DNA from: Diphasiastrum complanatum
Taxonomy: Eukaryota; Streptophyta; Lycopodiopsida; Lycopodiales; Lycopodiaceae
NCBI GenBank assembly: GCA_029204225.1
Contig: CM055094.1
Coordinates: forward strand, 10,959,153 to 11,023,152
Reading direction: 5' to 3'
Length of the DNA: 64,000 bases
Below the pieces are notes generated by a model, which saw nothing but the letters and a program-made list of their open reading frames with translations, did no database searches and had not been told where the DNA came from. Position 1 is the first letter of the stretch, and each line of letters begins with the position of its first letter. The translations under genes and the position numbers were made by a program. Below are positions 34,444 through 64,000 of this stretch, piece after piece.

Positions 34444-35238
34444 TGAAAATGTCAATGTTAATGCATAAAACAAGAAGAAGCACTTAATATATCTTACTTG
34501 GTATTCCAGAAAAATTATAATCAAAAGAATAATTATTTTCATGCTACAAAAGGAATGACCTTAGAGCAAGTTAATGAAGAGAACGAAGCCCGAGCTGAGG
34601 CTATTTTTCATATCAAGCCAGCCAGCAGAAAGCGACAGAGTTTGCGTCACACATATTCCTCATGTTTTACTGAATTTCAGCCACTCTAACATGGATTCTC
34701 AGGCGTCGCCAACAAGCAACAATTTTGACTAATGTGTGTAGGGAATTAGCCGAAGCTGTTAAGCATAACGCTCTATGTTTGATTAAGAAGAATCTTTAGC
34801 CAATGCGATTCTGTTTGATGAATCTATTTGCTAGTTGCTGATTGATCTGATTGCTTAAGTGATACCCGAAAAGCCTGAAAGATATAGTAATCTTTACAAT
34901 CGTAGACCTTGACCAAATCGTTTCATCATTGGTGTTCCTGGATGCCAATTTACCCAAATACCTTTGGATAACCAGATATGTCGCTACAATATTCACTGAG
35001 AATATTACATATCCCAGTCCGTTTACCATCATACATACATTTATCATACAAAAGATGAGATTATTCTCTCTCTTGGAGAATAATCAAACCTTTTATACTA
35101 CTTAATTCATCGATTTTGTGGAAATCTATAACGAGTAGGCCACCACAGGCTGAGAAGAGAAGAAGAAAGCAGGGACAACGATGGAGCAGAGCTGCCAGGG
35201 GAAAAAAAAATTCTGATAAAGTGGTGCATAGGAAAGTT
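34444..35238. other. Retroelement debris, no intact gene
   Basis: A short plus-strand frame (34498-34689) with GMTLEQVNEENEARAEAIFH looks protein-like but is unrecognised. From 34700 on, both strands hold short frames only. The sequence lies between the coiled-coil ORF and the primer site of a minus-strand LTR. Confidence 0.45.
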
Positions 35239-35249
35239 CTTTGATACCA
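35239..35249 (-). promoter_or_regulatory. Probable primer-binding site (TGGTATCAAAG)
   Basis: CTTTGATACCA on the plus strand, directly next to the LTR that starts at 35250. This is the TGGTATCAAAG variant seen in some plant LTR elements. Confidence 0.65.
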
Positions 35250-35890
35250 AGTTACGAATAGAGACACAGTTGATCTAGAGCTAAGCTAAGAAAACATCAC
35301 ATAAGCAAGACTTAAGCTATGAAAGCAGCACATAAGCAAGACTTAGCCCTAGAAAGCAGGAAAGAGAGATTAAGTAGACTAAAGAGAGAGATTAATATCA
35401 TTAGCTGAATAACAAATGACACAGATGCCCTACTTATAGCCTAGAGGAAGCCCTAAAAGAAGCTTCCGATGGCTAGGGCCCAACTGGGAGGGATAATAGT
35501 GCATCCTCCTCCAAGAAGGCCCCCTCTCCAGTAATATGTCCAAATGGCCCAGTAATGAATAATAAGGCCAAATGCCACCCATATAGTCTAAGTGTCAATA
35601 ATGAATAAAAAAGGGCCCAAAGCCTGCTTATGCATAAAGTAAAGTAAATGTAAATGGACACGCCGAATGTAATGAGCCGAGTCCATAACTAATTGGGTAC
35701 CGCCTTAGCCACACCATTTTTATTTTGAGCATCAGTTGGGAAACCTTGGTGCTCTCTCTTTGTTATTGTTCTTCATTTGCAGATTGAAAGCTTGTAGAAC
35801 TTGGAAGGTGGACGACCGATCTACCACTATACTACGCACGAACCCTTACTTAGACCTAGCCACCATAGTGGAGTAGAAATACTTCCAACA
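35250..35890 (-). repeat. 5' LTR of a minus-strand LTR element
   Basis: On the minus strand it begins TGTTGGAAGTA (ending at plus 35890) and runs to the primer site. Its first about 155 bases (35737-35890) match, inverted, the block starting at 38685. The internal end is not a clean CA, so the inner border is uncertain. Confidence 0.65.
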
Positions 35891-36735
35891 GTCCATTGCT
35901 TCGACCTTTCATCATTCAGTAGACAACTAAGTACTAGATAGACAATCCATCATGGACAACAGTGGTGTCTATGTGCTATTGTAGCAAAAACGAGCATTCA
36001 ACAATGTATATATGTCATAGATCGCTGGACAGCTATGGTACTTATGTATTATGGAAGCTTAGACAAGCAATCAATAATGTATATGTGTCATAGATCGCTG
36101 GTGAGCCGAGTAGAAATGGCAACTACGAAAAAATCAGATGCTCCATCGCTGCCCATGTAGCATGAGCACATGCATTTAGAAGTATGAGATGGCCAACGGG
36201 CTACTTCATCATATAAAGTATGTAAAATTTCAGAGATGGCCCAGTGGACCTCCTACCACAAAAAACTTTGCTATCAAGATGCTATGATTATTATTGTGAA
36301 GCGAGGACACTTCCCACCCACATCTGAAAAAGATTGCATAACTAAAGAGATGATTGCATCAACAAGAGATGAAACAAACCACATACCATGAAGTAGAAAC
36401 CGGAGAAGGCAAGCTTGATAGGACGCACTTTCTGCAATGAGCAACCTGCTGAACTCTCCTCACACCATGTTGTGGGAGAAACGTCGGTCGAGAATGGGTG
36501 ATATATATGGTTTGTGAGGAAACTTCGTGAAAGGTGGTATTTTGCCCTGATGGGGTGGCAACAAATCCTGTTCATTCGTTTGAGCTAAGCTTAAAACCAT
36601 ATTAGAACTATCAAAATTGGTGGAAAAAAAGTATAGTATGGGTTAGGGGTGGTATTAGTGTAAGACCTTTAAATTAGAAGTTTAGTTGTTTTTGGTGTGG
36701 TTCGACGTAGGGAGGTATCTTAAAGTATAGAAGCA

Positions 36736-36738
<3 letters not shown>
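35891..36738. other. No gene seen; one short direct repeat
   Basis: AATGTATATATGTCATAGAT followed by CGCTGG (near 36003) recurs with one change near 36077. The 77-codon minus-strand frame at 36342-36575 has no recognised motif. This is probably intron of the TSP1-type gene if it has exons further left. Confidence 0.5.

Positions 36739-36831
<93 letters not shown>
36739..36831. repeat. (GA)n microsatellite just upstream of an exon
   Basis: 93 bases of perfect GA end 30 bases before the acceptor AG of exon 1 (36861). Confidence 0.97.
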
Positions 36832-36832
<1 letters not shown>

Positions 36833-36861
36833 ATCACTTTTTGTTGCTCACTATGATACAG

Positions 36862-57268
<20,407 letters not shown>

Positions 57269-58980
57269 GTGAGCTTACCTATTCGCTCATCTTGGGACTT
57301 CTTTACCATTTTTAATTGGTCATCTTTCATGTCGTGTGATTTGTCACTTCTCAATACAAACTTTGCTAACTTTTGTTGTTGCTACTTCTGGTAAATTTAT
57401 GGTGACGAAACTTCAAAAGCATGCCACAATTGAATGAATCTTGCAAATAAGCTTCAAAAGCTCTCTTCAAAAAATACATGCATAGATAGCATCATCTAGC
57501 ACCTTGAGTAGCAAGTTTTCATTAAATTAAAAAGTTATGTTGCCTTTAGTAACTCAGAAAATAAATTCAGATTACTAGATTCATAGACAATAGGGCCACT
57601 TCCCAAGTGTTTTCATGAAGAGTGGTTCTTTATCCCTACCAGAAGTGAGGCAGACAACAACGTTGTACTAGGAGATTCTAGTACGCATCATGTTCTGGGG
57701 AAGGAAAATATAAATTTACAGTGTGCAGATCCTAGCTTGAATTGTGTAATCGAGAATGCCCTATTCATCCCAAATTAAACTAAGAATTTTTTAAGCGTTG
57801 GAAGATGTACAGATGCTGGTCATAAAGTTGAGTTTGAGAGTGAAAAATGCGTGATCCGGTCTCACAACACTGATGTTGTGGTTGCTCAAGGAGTGCACAG
57901 GTCTAATCAGTTGTCAGGGCTCACATTTCTCAAGCTGCAAATTGCCTTTGCTGTGAAAACCTTAGGGGAGTGGCATCAGCGTTATGGTCACATTAGTCAA
58001 GGAGCACTTAATTACCTGTACAATAGAAAATCATGTTAATAATCTACCCAAGATTACTGATTTAAACAGCATTTGTGAGATGTGTATTCTTGGCAAGCAC
58101 CATAAAAAGGCCCATGTTGAAAGCTTAAGTAGGGCTGATTCTCCACTAGATCTGGTGCACATAGACCTTCCCAAACTTTACCATTAGAAAAGAGCCTTCG
58201 TTATCTGGTGTGTGGATGATTTTTCATGGTTGTCCTAGATTTACTTCCTAAAGCACAAATTTGAAACACTTTCCAGTTTTAGCATGCACAGAAACCCAAC
58301 TATTGAGGAAGATCAAGGCCATCAAGTCTCATAGGGGTGGAGAGTATAAATCAGCAAATTTTTCTCAAATTTGTAAAATTCATGGGATAATACAACAACT
58401 AACTCTATCATACTCACACCAGTCAAATGGTGTTGTTGAGACGAAGAACATGATAGTTGAGTGTGTTATTTCAATGTTAAAGGCAAGGAATATGCCTAAC
58501 CGTATTTGGGCACATGCTGCAAGCACTATGGTGTATATCCTGAACCTGGCCCCTCATAAGCCTCTCAGCAATATTACTCCTCATCAAAAACTATGGAGGC
58601 AAGCCTAATCTTGCCCACCTAAGAATCTTTGGATGTTACTGCTATGCACATGTTCCTCTGGCAGCCCGAAGGAGAATTTGACATGTTTCTCTGTCAAATG
58701 TCAAATTCTGGGGTATGACTAAACTTGGGTTACATTTTCTACAACTTAACCTCAAAAAAAGTAATCCACAGTAAAGATGTAATATCTGAGATGAACCTTG
58801 GCATTGCTCTCCCTAAGGAGGGTGTGGGTGAACTCATCTTTGATAATCAATTCGATAGACTTAGCACATTGGGAGAGGCTGTTCAGTCATCATAACCTAA
58901 AGACCATCTTCCATATTGGAGAGTTTTTCTATTTAGGAGGAGCATCCAATGTAGGCGCAAGCCGATTTGCCTCTGGAGGA

Positions 58981-59565
58981 CAGATGCACGTTCTGTTCCG
59001 GATCGCGATCCGGGAATTCCCGTTAAGGTTTCCCGGATCGTAAACTTTTTTTTTTTTTTTTCTGAAAAGTTGCCAATATGCGTATCATGTGAAAAGTTGC
59101 CAATATGGGTTTCAGATGGCTGCATTCATCAAAAATTTGGACATCACAGATCTGCAAATATTTGCTTTTGCATTCACAGATCTGCATTCACAGGCTACAT
59201 TCACCAGTAATCTGGACATCAGTAGATCTGCACACCATTGGCATAAGAGAGACAAAATCAGATCTTCATGTCAAACATCAGATTAAGAAAAAAAATTGCA
59301 ACGTTTTTTGTGATCCGGGACCACTTTTTCTGGTCCCGGATTGCCAGCGTTCCGGATCGGGCGATCCGGAACGTGGTTGCAGCGAAATCTGGACATCAGT
59401 AGATCTGCACACCATTGGCATAAGAGAGACAAAGTCAGATCATGTCAAATATCAGATTCAGAAAAATTGCGATCCGGGACCACGTTTCTGGTCCCGGATT
59501 GCCAGCGTTCCGGATTGCACGATCCGGAACGTGGTTGCGGCGGATCGCGATCCGCTGCACCTCTG
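58981..59565. mobile_element. hAT-like non-autonomous insertion with GC-rich hairpins
   Basis: CTCTGGAGGA flanks it on both sides (58971-58980, 59566-59575). The ends are CAGATGCACG and, reversed, CAGAGGTGCA, like hAT termini, although a 10-base duplication is longer than the hAT standard of 8. Near each end is GGATCGCGATCC. Interior hairpins are ATCCGGGACC...GGTCCCGGAT and CGTTCCGGATCG...CGATCCGGAACG, present twice. It lacks coding sequence; frames through it are chance. Confidence 0.75.
59212..59545. repeat. Tandem repeat, about 170 bp, inside the insertion
   Basis: CTGGACATCAGTAGATCTGC starts at 59213 and again at 59391; both copies continue through ACACCATTGGCATAAGAGAG to the two hairpins. 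Confidence 0.85.
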
Positions 59566-60363
59566 CTCTGGAGGATCAACCTTCATTGCTGGAACCATCA
59601 ACTACTCTAGAGGCAGAACTAGCTCAGGTGGAAAAACCACCATTAGATGTAGAAGTTCCATCAACATATGTTCCCTCAAATTCTGCTTCAGCCAATGTAT
59701 CTAGAAAACCTCCCAGATGGTACTTGAAGACTATTGAAGGAAGTGATGTTGTACAAGAAGGAAGGAACTTAAGGAGTAGAGGTAGTCAACTTCAAGTGAA
59801 TTTGCTTTGATGACCAAGGTCTTTAATGAGGTTGCACCTAAAATTTATAAGGAAGCATCTATAGACCCTAAGTGGGTTGATCCTATGACTAATAATATAA
59901 CTCCATTCTGAAAATATAACACAGCATTGCTGATTCCTCTCTATATGTTCTTTGAAAGAATGCTCAAATTTCATTTACTATAATATATGTGAATTACTTA
60001 TTCTTGATAGGTCACTTTGACAAGCTAACATTTATGCTACTATTACTAGACCTGATATCTCAGATTCAGTGCGGGTAGTGAATCAATTTATGCAAGATCC
60101 TAGAGAAAGTCATTGGAAAGCTCTTAAAAGGATCTTGAGGTATCTGAAGGGTACATACAACTTTGATCTTGAATATAATGATGTGAGAGAACCAATTCTT
60201 AAGGGTTGGTGTGATGTTGATTGGCTTTTGGACAGTGAAACACATAAATCAATCTCGGACTATGCATTTTGGTTCTATTGTGGTTTCTTGGATTAGTAAG
60301 AAGCAGCCAACAATAACATTGTCCTCAATAGAAGCAATTCTGGGCAGCTAAAGCAACAAAGGA

Positions 60364-60585
60364 GTTAGAAGTCACCTTACTGAGAATTCTCTCCTATTGA
60401 TGCTCTGACTGCAAAGCATACTGGAAGTGACATCCTAAATGGTGGTAGGGGTCATCAAGAGTTTCTTCCACGTTCTCCAGATGGAATTGTGAGTCTTCTT
60501 ATGGTTAATGCCAATTAAGGGAGAGTGTTAGAAGTCCCCTTACTAAGAATTTTCTCCTATTAATGCTTTGACTGCAAAGTAGAGG
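60364..60585 (+). repeat. Copia LTR start, duplicated
   Basis: A purine run AATTAAGGGAGAG precedes TGTTAGAAGTCCCC at 60526, the 3' LTR start. The same sequence, without the TGT, already appears at 60365 (GTTAGAAGTCACCTTACTGA and onward). The LTR's far end was not found. Confidence 0.7.
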
Positions 60586-60719
60586 TACTGTTCACTCCAA
60601 GTGATGTTGTGAGTACACCATACAATGATGTGAATTAGTAATGCAGGAGGATAATGTAGTAGGAATGTCATCAAGGGGCAATGAAATACCGAGAAGAACT
60701 CCATTAAAAATGGAAAGAT

Positions 60720-61480
60720 GCCTATGTTGCTGCTAACAAAGCTATTGTAACTGATAATTTTTTGCTGCTGATCTTAATCTCGACCAGAGGATGAAACAAA
60801 ACGAGGTAAGGCATGCAATCGAAAAATCTTAGATACAAAAAATGCGGTCGGATTGAATGGGAACAGAATGTGCTCGAGAAGAAAATCTATGAACAATAAG
60901 AAGGCCAGTATCATGACTGCATTGTGTGCAAGGAAGAGCTAGAATAAAGTCCATGGAGATACAAAGTCCATTGGCAGTGAGGAATAGGCCAATTTTGAAG
61001 GAGACCTAGAGTCTTAGCATGTAAATGCTTTTTGTTCCAAAAAAAGTACATGACTGAACCATAGTAGCTAAATCAATCTTCATGTGAGGCCAATAAAAAT
61101 ATGGTTAAGGCGATCAAATTACTTTTGAAACCATAATGACCACCAATTCGAGAATAGTGAGCATTAGACAAAAGTTTGGAATGGAGATTCAAAGTACTAA
61201 GAATACAAAGGGCTCCATAACAACAAAGTCTGTGGCCAACTAAGGAATAGATCTAGTAGTGAATAGTAGAAGGTGGACGTGTAGTAGGATAGACATCACA
61301 AAAGTCAGGACAGCTTGAGTAGGTAATCACACTCATAACGTTCTAAAAAGTACAAAAGGTAAAACAAAACATTTATAGAGTCGAGAGAAAGTATAGAAGG
61401 TAGTCTTGGACTCATCACCAAGATGGATACGGATTTTATGGTAGCTATAAAAATATCTCGGCTTTATACAACTAATCAAA
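60720..61480 (-). pseudogene. Gypsy RT and integrase relic
   Basis: From right to left: RT words YSYHKIRIHLGDESKTTFYT and LYKCFVLPF (61370-61460), then integrase RIGGHYGFK (near 61140), FYWPHMKIDLATMV (near 61080) and ISMDFILALP (near 60955), followed by HRFSSRAHSVPIQS (near 60885). Most of RT and all of RNase H between them are lost. Confidence 0.78.
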
Positions 61481-62100
61481 CAAGTCATACACATGGGGAC
61501 TAGGAAATTGATTGCAAATGGTAACACAATTTTGTCTAGATGGGGTTTTTTAACTCATATAGAACGTGCATGTTCCAAACCTCGTTCTTTAACTTCCCTT
61601 CTAAGGAAAGGCTAGTTTGAAGGGAAATACCCAAAATATTTATGCTCGAGAAGAATAGTCCAGAAAGAACTTATTGCAAGCTTGGAGAACCTTAGGGACT
61701 TTTCTATCCCAAATGTTGAACATTTAATCTTTATCCTCCAAGTTTCTATCACCAAGATGCCTTGGTGAAAGGGGATATTAACCCCTCTGATAATGATTGT
61801 CATAGAATTATGATCACAATCACTCATCCATGTCGTTGTTAGTATTTATAGTTTACATTGAAGCATGTTGTACCACTATTTTTAATATTGTTCATGTGCC
61901 TTTTAACATTGTTTTCAAATCACCCACCCCATCAATTTGACTAGCTGAGTTACTTTGTTTGGAAAAATTAGTCTGCATGTACTTACCAGCTTTTGGAGAC
62001 TTGACCTCCATCTCTAGCATATAGCAATTGTATTCTCTCTGGTTACTATCAGTCAGCATTATAAGCCGTTATTAACTACATTGGCCATTACAATATGTCC
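61481..62100. other. Gypsy upstream debris and LTR border region
   Basis: The minus-strand frame 61612-61827 lies upstream of the RT relic and may be decayed protease-RT linker. The rest is AT-rich without motifs. Confidence 0.4.
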
Positions 62101-62989
62101 TCCGACTTCTGTTGCGCCGGCGCCTCAAAGGGCGCTGGGACTTGAGCGGTTTCCCCAACACGCGCTTAAGTCTAACATTCATCCATCATGCACTTACGTA
62201 AAAGCCAACTCAGAAACGTAACAAGCTTAACCATTCAGACTTAAGAAAACTGGAATCCCAACCAACCCGAAAGCCAACTCAGAATCCGTCCCCAAAAGGT
62301 AACCAAAGGCAAAGACAAGCCACACATGAAACCCAAGGCATAGTGGTCGCCAAACTGACCAATTGGCATAGCGGCAAGCCCCATGTCGATGACAGGGACC
62401 CTTAGGCGCCAGCGACGCAAAAAGGTTGTAGTAAGGGTCCTTCCACTTGGACCGGTCCCGGAGGCGAAACCGAAATGGTAATCATCCCCAAGGATCAACT
62501 TTATTAGATATGGAAGAGGTTACATTCATACATAGACTGACTGGTCTCGGGGCCACCAACACGTGCTGGGCATTGTGCCTGGCTCGTGCTGGTAGAGGGA
62601 GCTGAGACCTGGCGACTGGATTCCTGGCGCTGGTTGAGCTGCCCAAGTTTCTGTCTGCCGGACTGTTCTGAAACATAGTGCTTTCTGGTAAAGCACGCTT
62701 TTTGGGACTTAGTTTTTATTTTGCTGATTAAGCCTGGCAAGCCTGGCAGAATCAGTCTGGCTCCCGGACATGGGTCACAGGAGCCATTCCGGTGGCAAAA
62801 TCAACTTGCTTCCTGACTAGGCCATGACTCGAGCTCCAGAGCTAGCTCATGACTTGTGACTACTTGACTGGCTCACCACAGGTCGGAGGCTCAGTCCTTG
62901 ACGTTCTAACTTGATCTGGGACCTTAGGGAGTGTCACCCCTTAAAGTCTTACAGGGCACGTTGGGTGCACCTGAGTCAGCTTTACAACA
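62101..62989 (-). repeat. 3' LTR of the chromovirus (left end uncertain)
   Basis: On the minus strand a purine run ACGAGGGGAGGA is followed by TGTTGTAAAGCTGACTC, so the LTR starts at 62989 and runs left. It is clearly richer in G+C than its surroundings down to about 62100. The exact end was not found. Confidence 0.6.
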
Positions 62990-63223
62990 TCCTCCCCTCG
63001 TTGCTGATGTCCTCATCAGGGCCAAACTAGACCTAGGACGTATGGCACGGGCTTAATTCACCGGCCTTAACAACTTTGAATTACAAAATACATTGGCAGT
63101 AGCACAGGAAAAGTGTAGATAAATTTCACTTACGTAAAACCTGTGTAAAGCTGCAAGTGATTTATTGGCAAACTTAAGAAAAATACCGGGAAGTTCCTTG
63201 AACTTCAGAATGGCCATGAATGT

Positions 63224-64000
63224 TTATGTAAGAGGCATGCCGCCAGGTAGTGCTTTGTGTGCCGATCTGGGAAAACGGCTATTGCGTTGGTTCTTCTGCA
63301 GATAATCTGCTAGTACTTCAGGGGCTCCCTCCTTAAGTTGGTCTTCGTACTCCCAAGAAGCCTCAATAAGTGGAGCCCGTAGCCACTTCACTAGATATTC
63401 ACGTTGAACGCCAGTTCGCTTTCTATGTGTCAATATTTGTTCTGGTACAAGCTGCCTCTTCGTATCATCAAGTGTCGTTGGTGGGTGACGGAGTTCGTGT
63501 TGCCGATCAAATCGCTCATCTGGTTTGTACCGTTTGAGTAATGAGATATGAAACACATTGTGTATATCCAAGCTGGATGATGGCGCTAATCGGTAAGCCA
63601 CTGGGTTGATCTTCTTGGTGACATAATATGGTCCCGCATAAGGTCGAGCGAACTTATGAGAAAAACCTTTGGTAACGCAATGTTCTTTGTGTTCAGCCAT
63701 ACTTGATCACCTTCCTCAAATTCCAGTTCTCGTCGATGTGGGTTTACGTCAGCTGCCATACTCCTTTGTGACTGCTCTAAAAATGCCTTCACCTCTGTCA
63801 GCTTTGTGTGCCACTCATTGATGCATTCCTCTACAGTGGGTACTGGTGTTTCCTGCACGCCTGTAAGAAAAGAGCTTGGAACAATCGGTAGCCGACCATT
63901 GCTTATCTCGAAGGGTGCCCTTCCAGTAGATCTGTTCACTTGGTTGTTATGTGCAAACTCGAGAATATCCAAGTAGTTGACCCAATCGGATTGGTCCCAA
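63224..64000 (-). pseudogene. Gypsy chromovirus integrase C-terminus with chromodomain
   Basis: The minus-strand frame 63972-63586 reads DILEFAHNNQVNRSTGRAPF, then FEEGDQVWLNTKNI. The match shifts frame near 63700 and continues as FARPYAGPYYVTKKINPVAY and FHISLLKRYKPD. It ends with a chromodomain, REYLVKWLRAPLIEASWEYE (63345-63405), which in such elements binds methylated histone tails and guides integration. The stop is at 63224. One frameshift disables the copy; the element continues past the right edge. Confidence 0.88.

Larger units (their letters stand above)
57575..60525 (+). pseudogene. Copia relic with hAT-like insertion
   Basis: Order: protease end (ENALFIPN, TKNFLSVG near 57745-57800), GAG-pre-integrase (EWHQRYGHISQGALNYL near 57970; CEMCILGKHHK near 58078), integrase core (58261-58608), and an integrase-RT linker (SRKPPRWYLKTIEGSDVVQE near 59700-59760) after the insertion. 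RT is almost absent; RNase H follows (ALKRILRYLKGTYNFDLEYN, 60120-60178). In integrase the second catalytic Asp of the usual SDxGGEY is His (SHRGGEY near 58330), so the enzyme would be dead; the Glu is kept (SNGVVETKN). The 5' LTR and gag are missing. Confidence 0.85.

Noticed and set aside
59105-59810. 199- and 122-codon frames across the hairpin insertion
   Set aside because: They cross both insertion borders; only the part after 59576 matches Copia linker sequence.

Overview
This is a transposon-dominated stretch of a large eukaryotic nuclear genome, almost certainly a land plant. Plant signs seen directly are Copia and gypsy LTR elements primed by an initiator-Met-tRNA-type site (TGGTATCAGAGC), a chromodomain gypsy element, an oligopeptide-transporter relic, degenerate CCCTAAA motifs, and introns of up to 9 kb filled with retroelements. 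The only host-type gene encodes a thrombospondin type-1 (TSP1) plus EGF-like secreted protein, a combination I do not know from flowering plants. Together with the very long perfect (GA)n/(CT)n tracts, this makes me favour a seed-free plant (fern or lycophyte); that is an inference. No bacterial features, CRISPR, rRNA or convincing tRNA genes were seen.

Layout. 0-6.1 kb: a complete non-autonomous Copia element (700-5942, TSD TATAG) with a small DNA transposon in its 5' LTR, inserted into the LTR of a minus-strand gypsy element whose integrase relic follows to 6.7 kb. 6.7-12.6 kb: a cluster of quasi-palindromes, a minus-strand Copia relic with a 932-bp LTR, and a plus-strand Copia relic into which it appears to have inserted. 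12.7-20.6 kb: a second non-autonomous Copia carrying an unknown duplicated module, split by a complete, protein-less minus-strand LTR element (13296-17851, TSD CAAAG); its 3' LTR holds a 161-bp GA tract and a gypsy scrap. 20.6-35.9 kb: LTR-like repeats, hairpin-rich tandem repeats, a plus-strand gypsy gag facing a minus-strand gypsy pol, a minus-strand Copia relic fused in frame to that gypsy gag, and a decayed plus-strand coiled-coil ORF split by a duplicated LTR (TSD CCTTC).

36.9-57.3 kb: nine exons (403 codons, both ends open) of the TSP1/EGF-like gene on the plus strand. All splice phases agree and no stop is met. Its introns hold a LINE relic, LTR pieces, an OPT-transporter pseudogene, a Copia RNase H relic, a gypsy relic with 188-bp tandem repeats, microsatellites and telomere-like sequence. 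57.6-60.6 kb: a Copia relic carrying a hAT-like insertion full of strong hairpins. 60.7-64 kb: two minus-strand gypsy relics, the last a chromovirus running off the right edge.

The retroelements do not form a working system: almost all have stops, frameshifts or lost domains. Coordinates of decayed elements are approximate. LTR ends, target duplications, primer sites and exon borders were read base by base.
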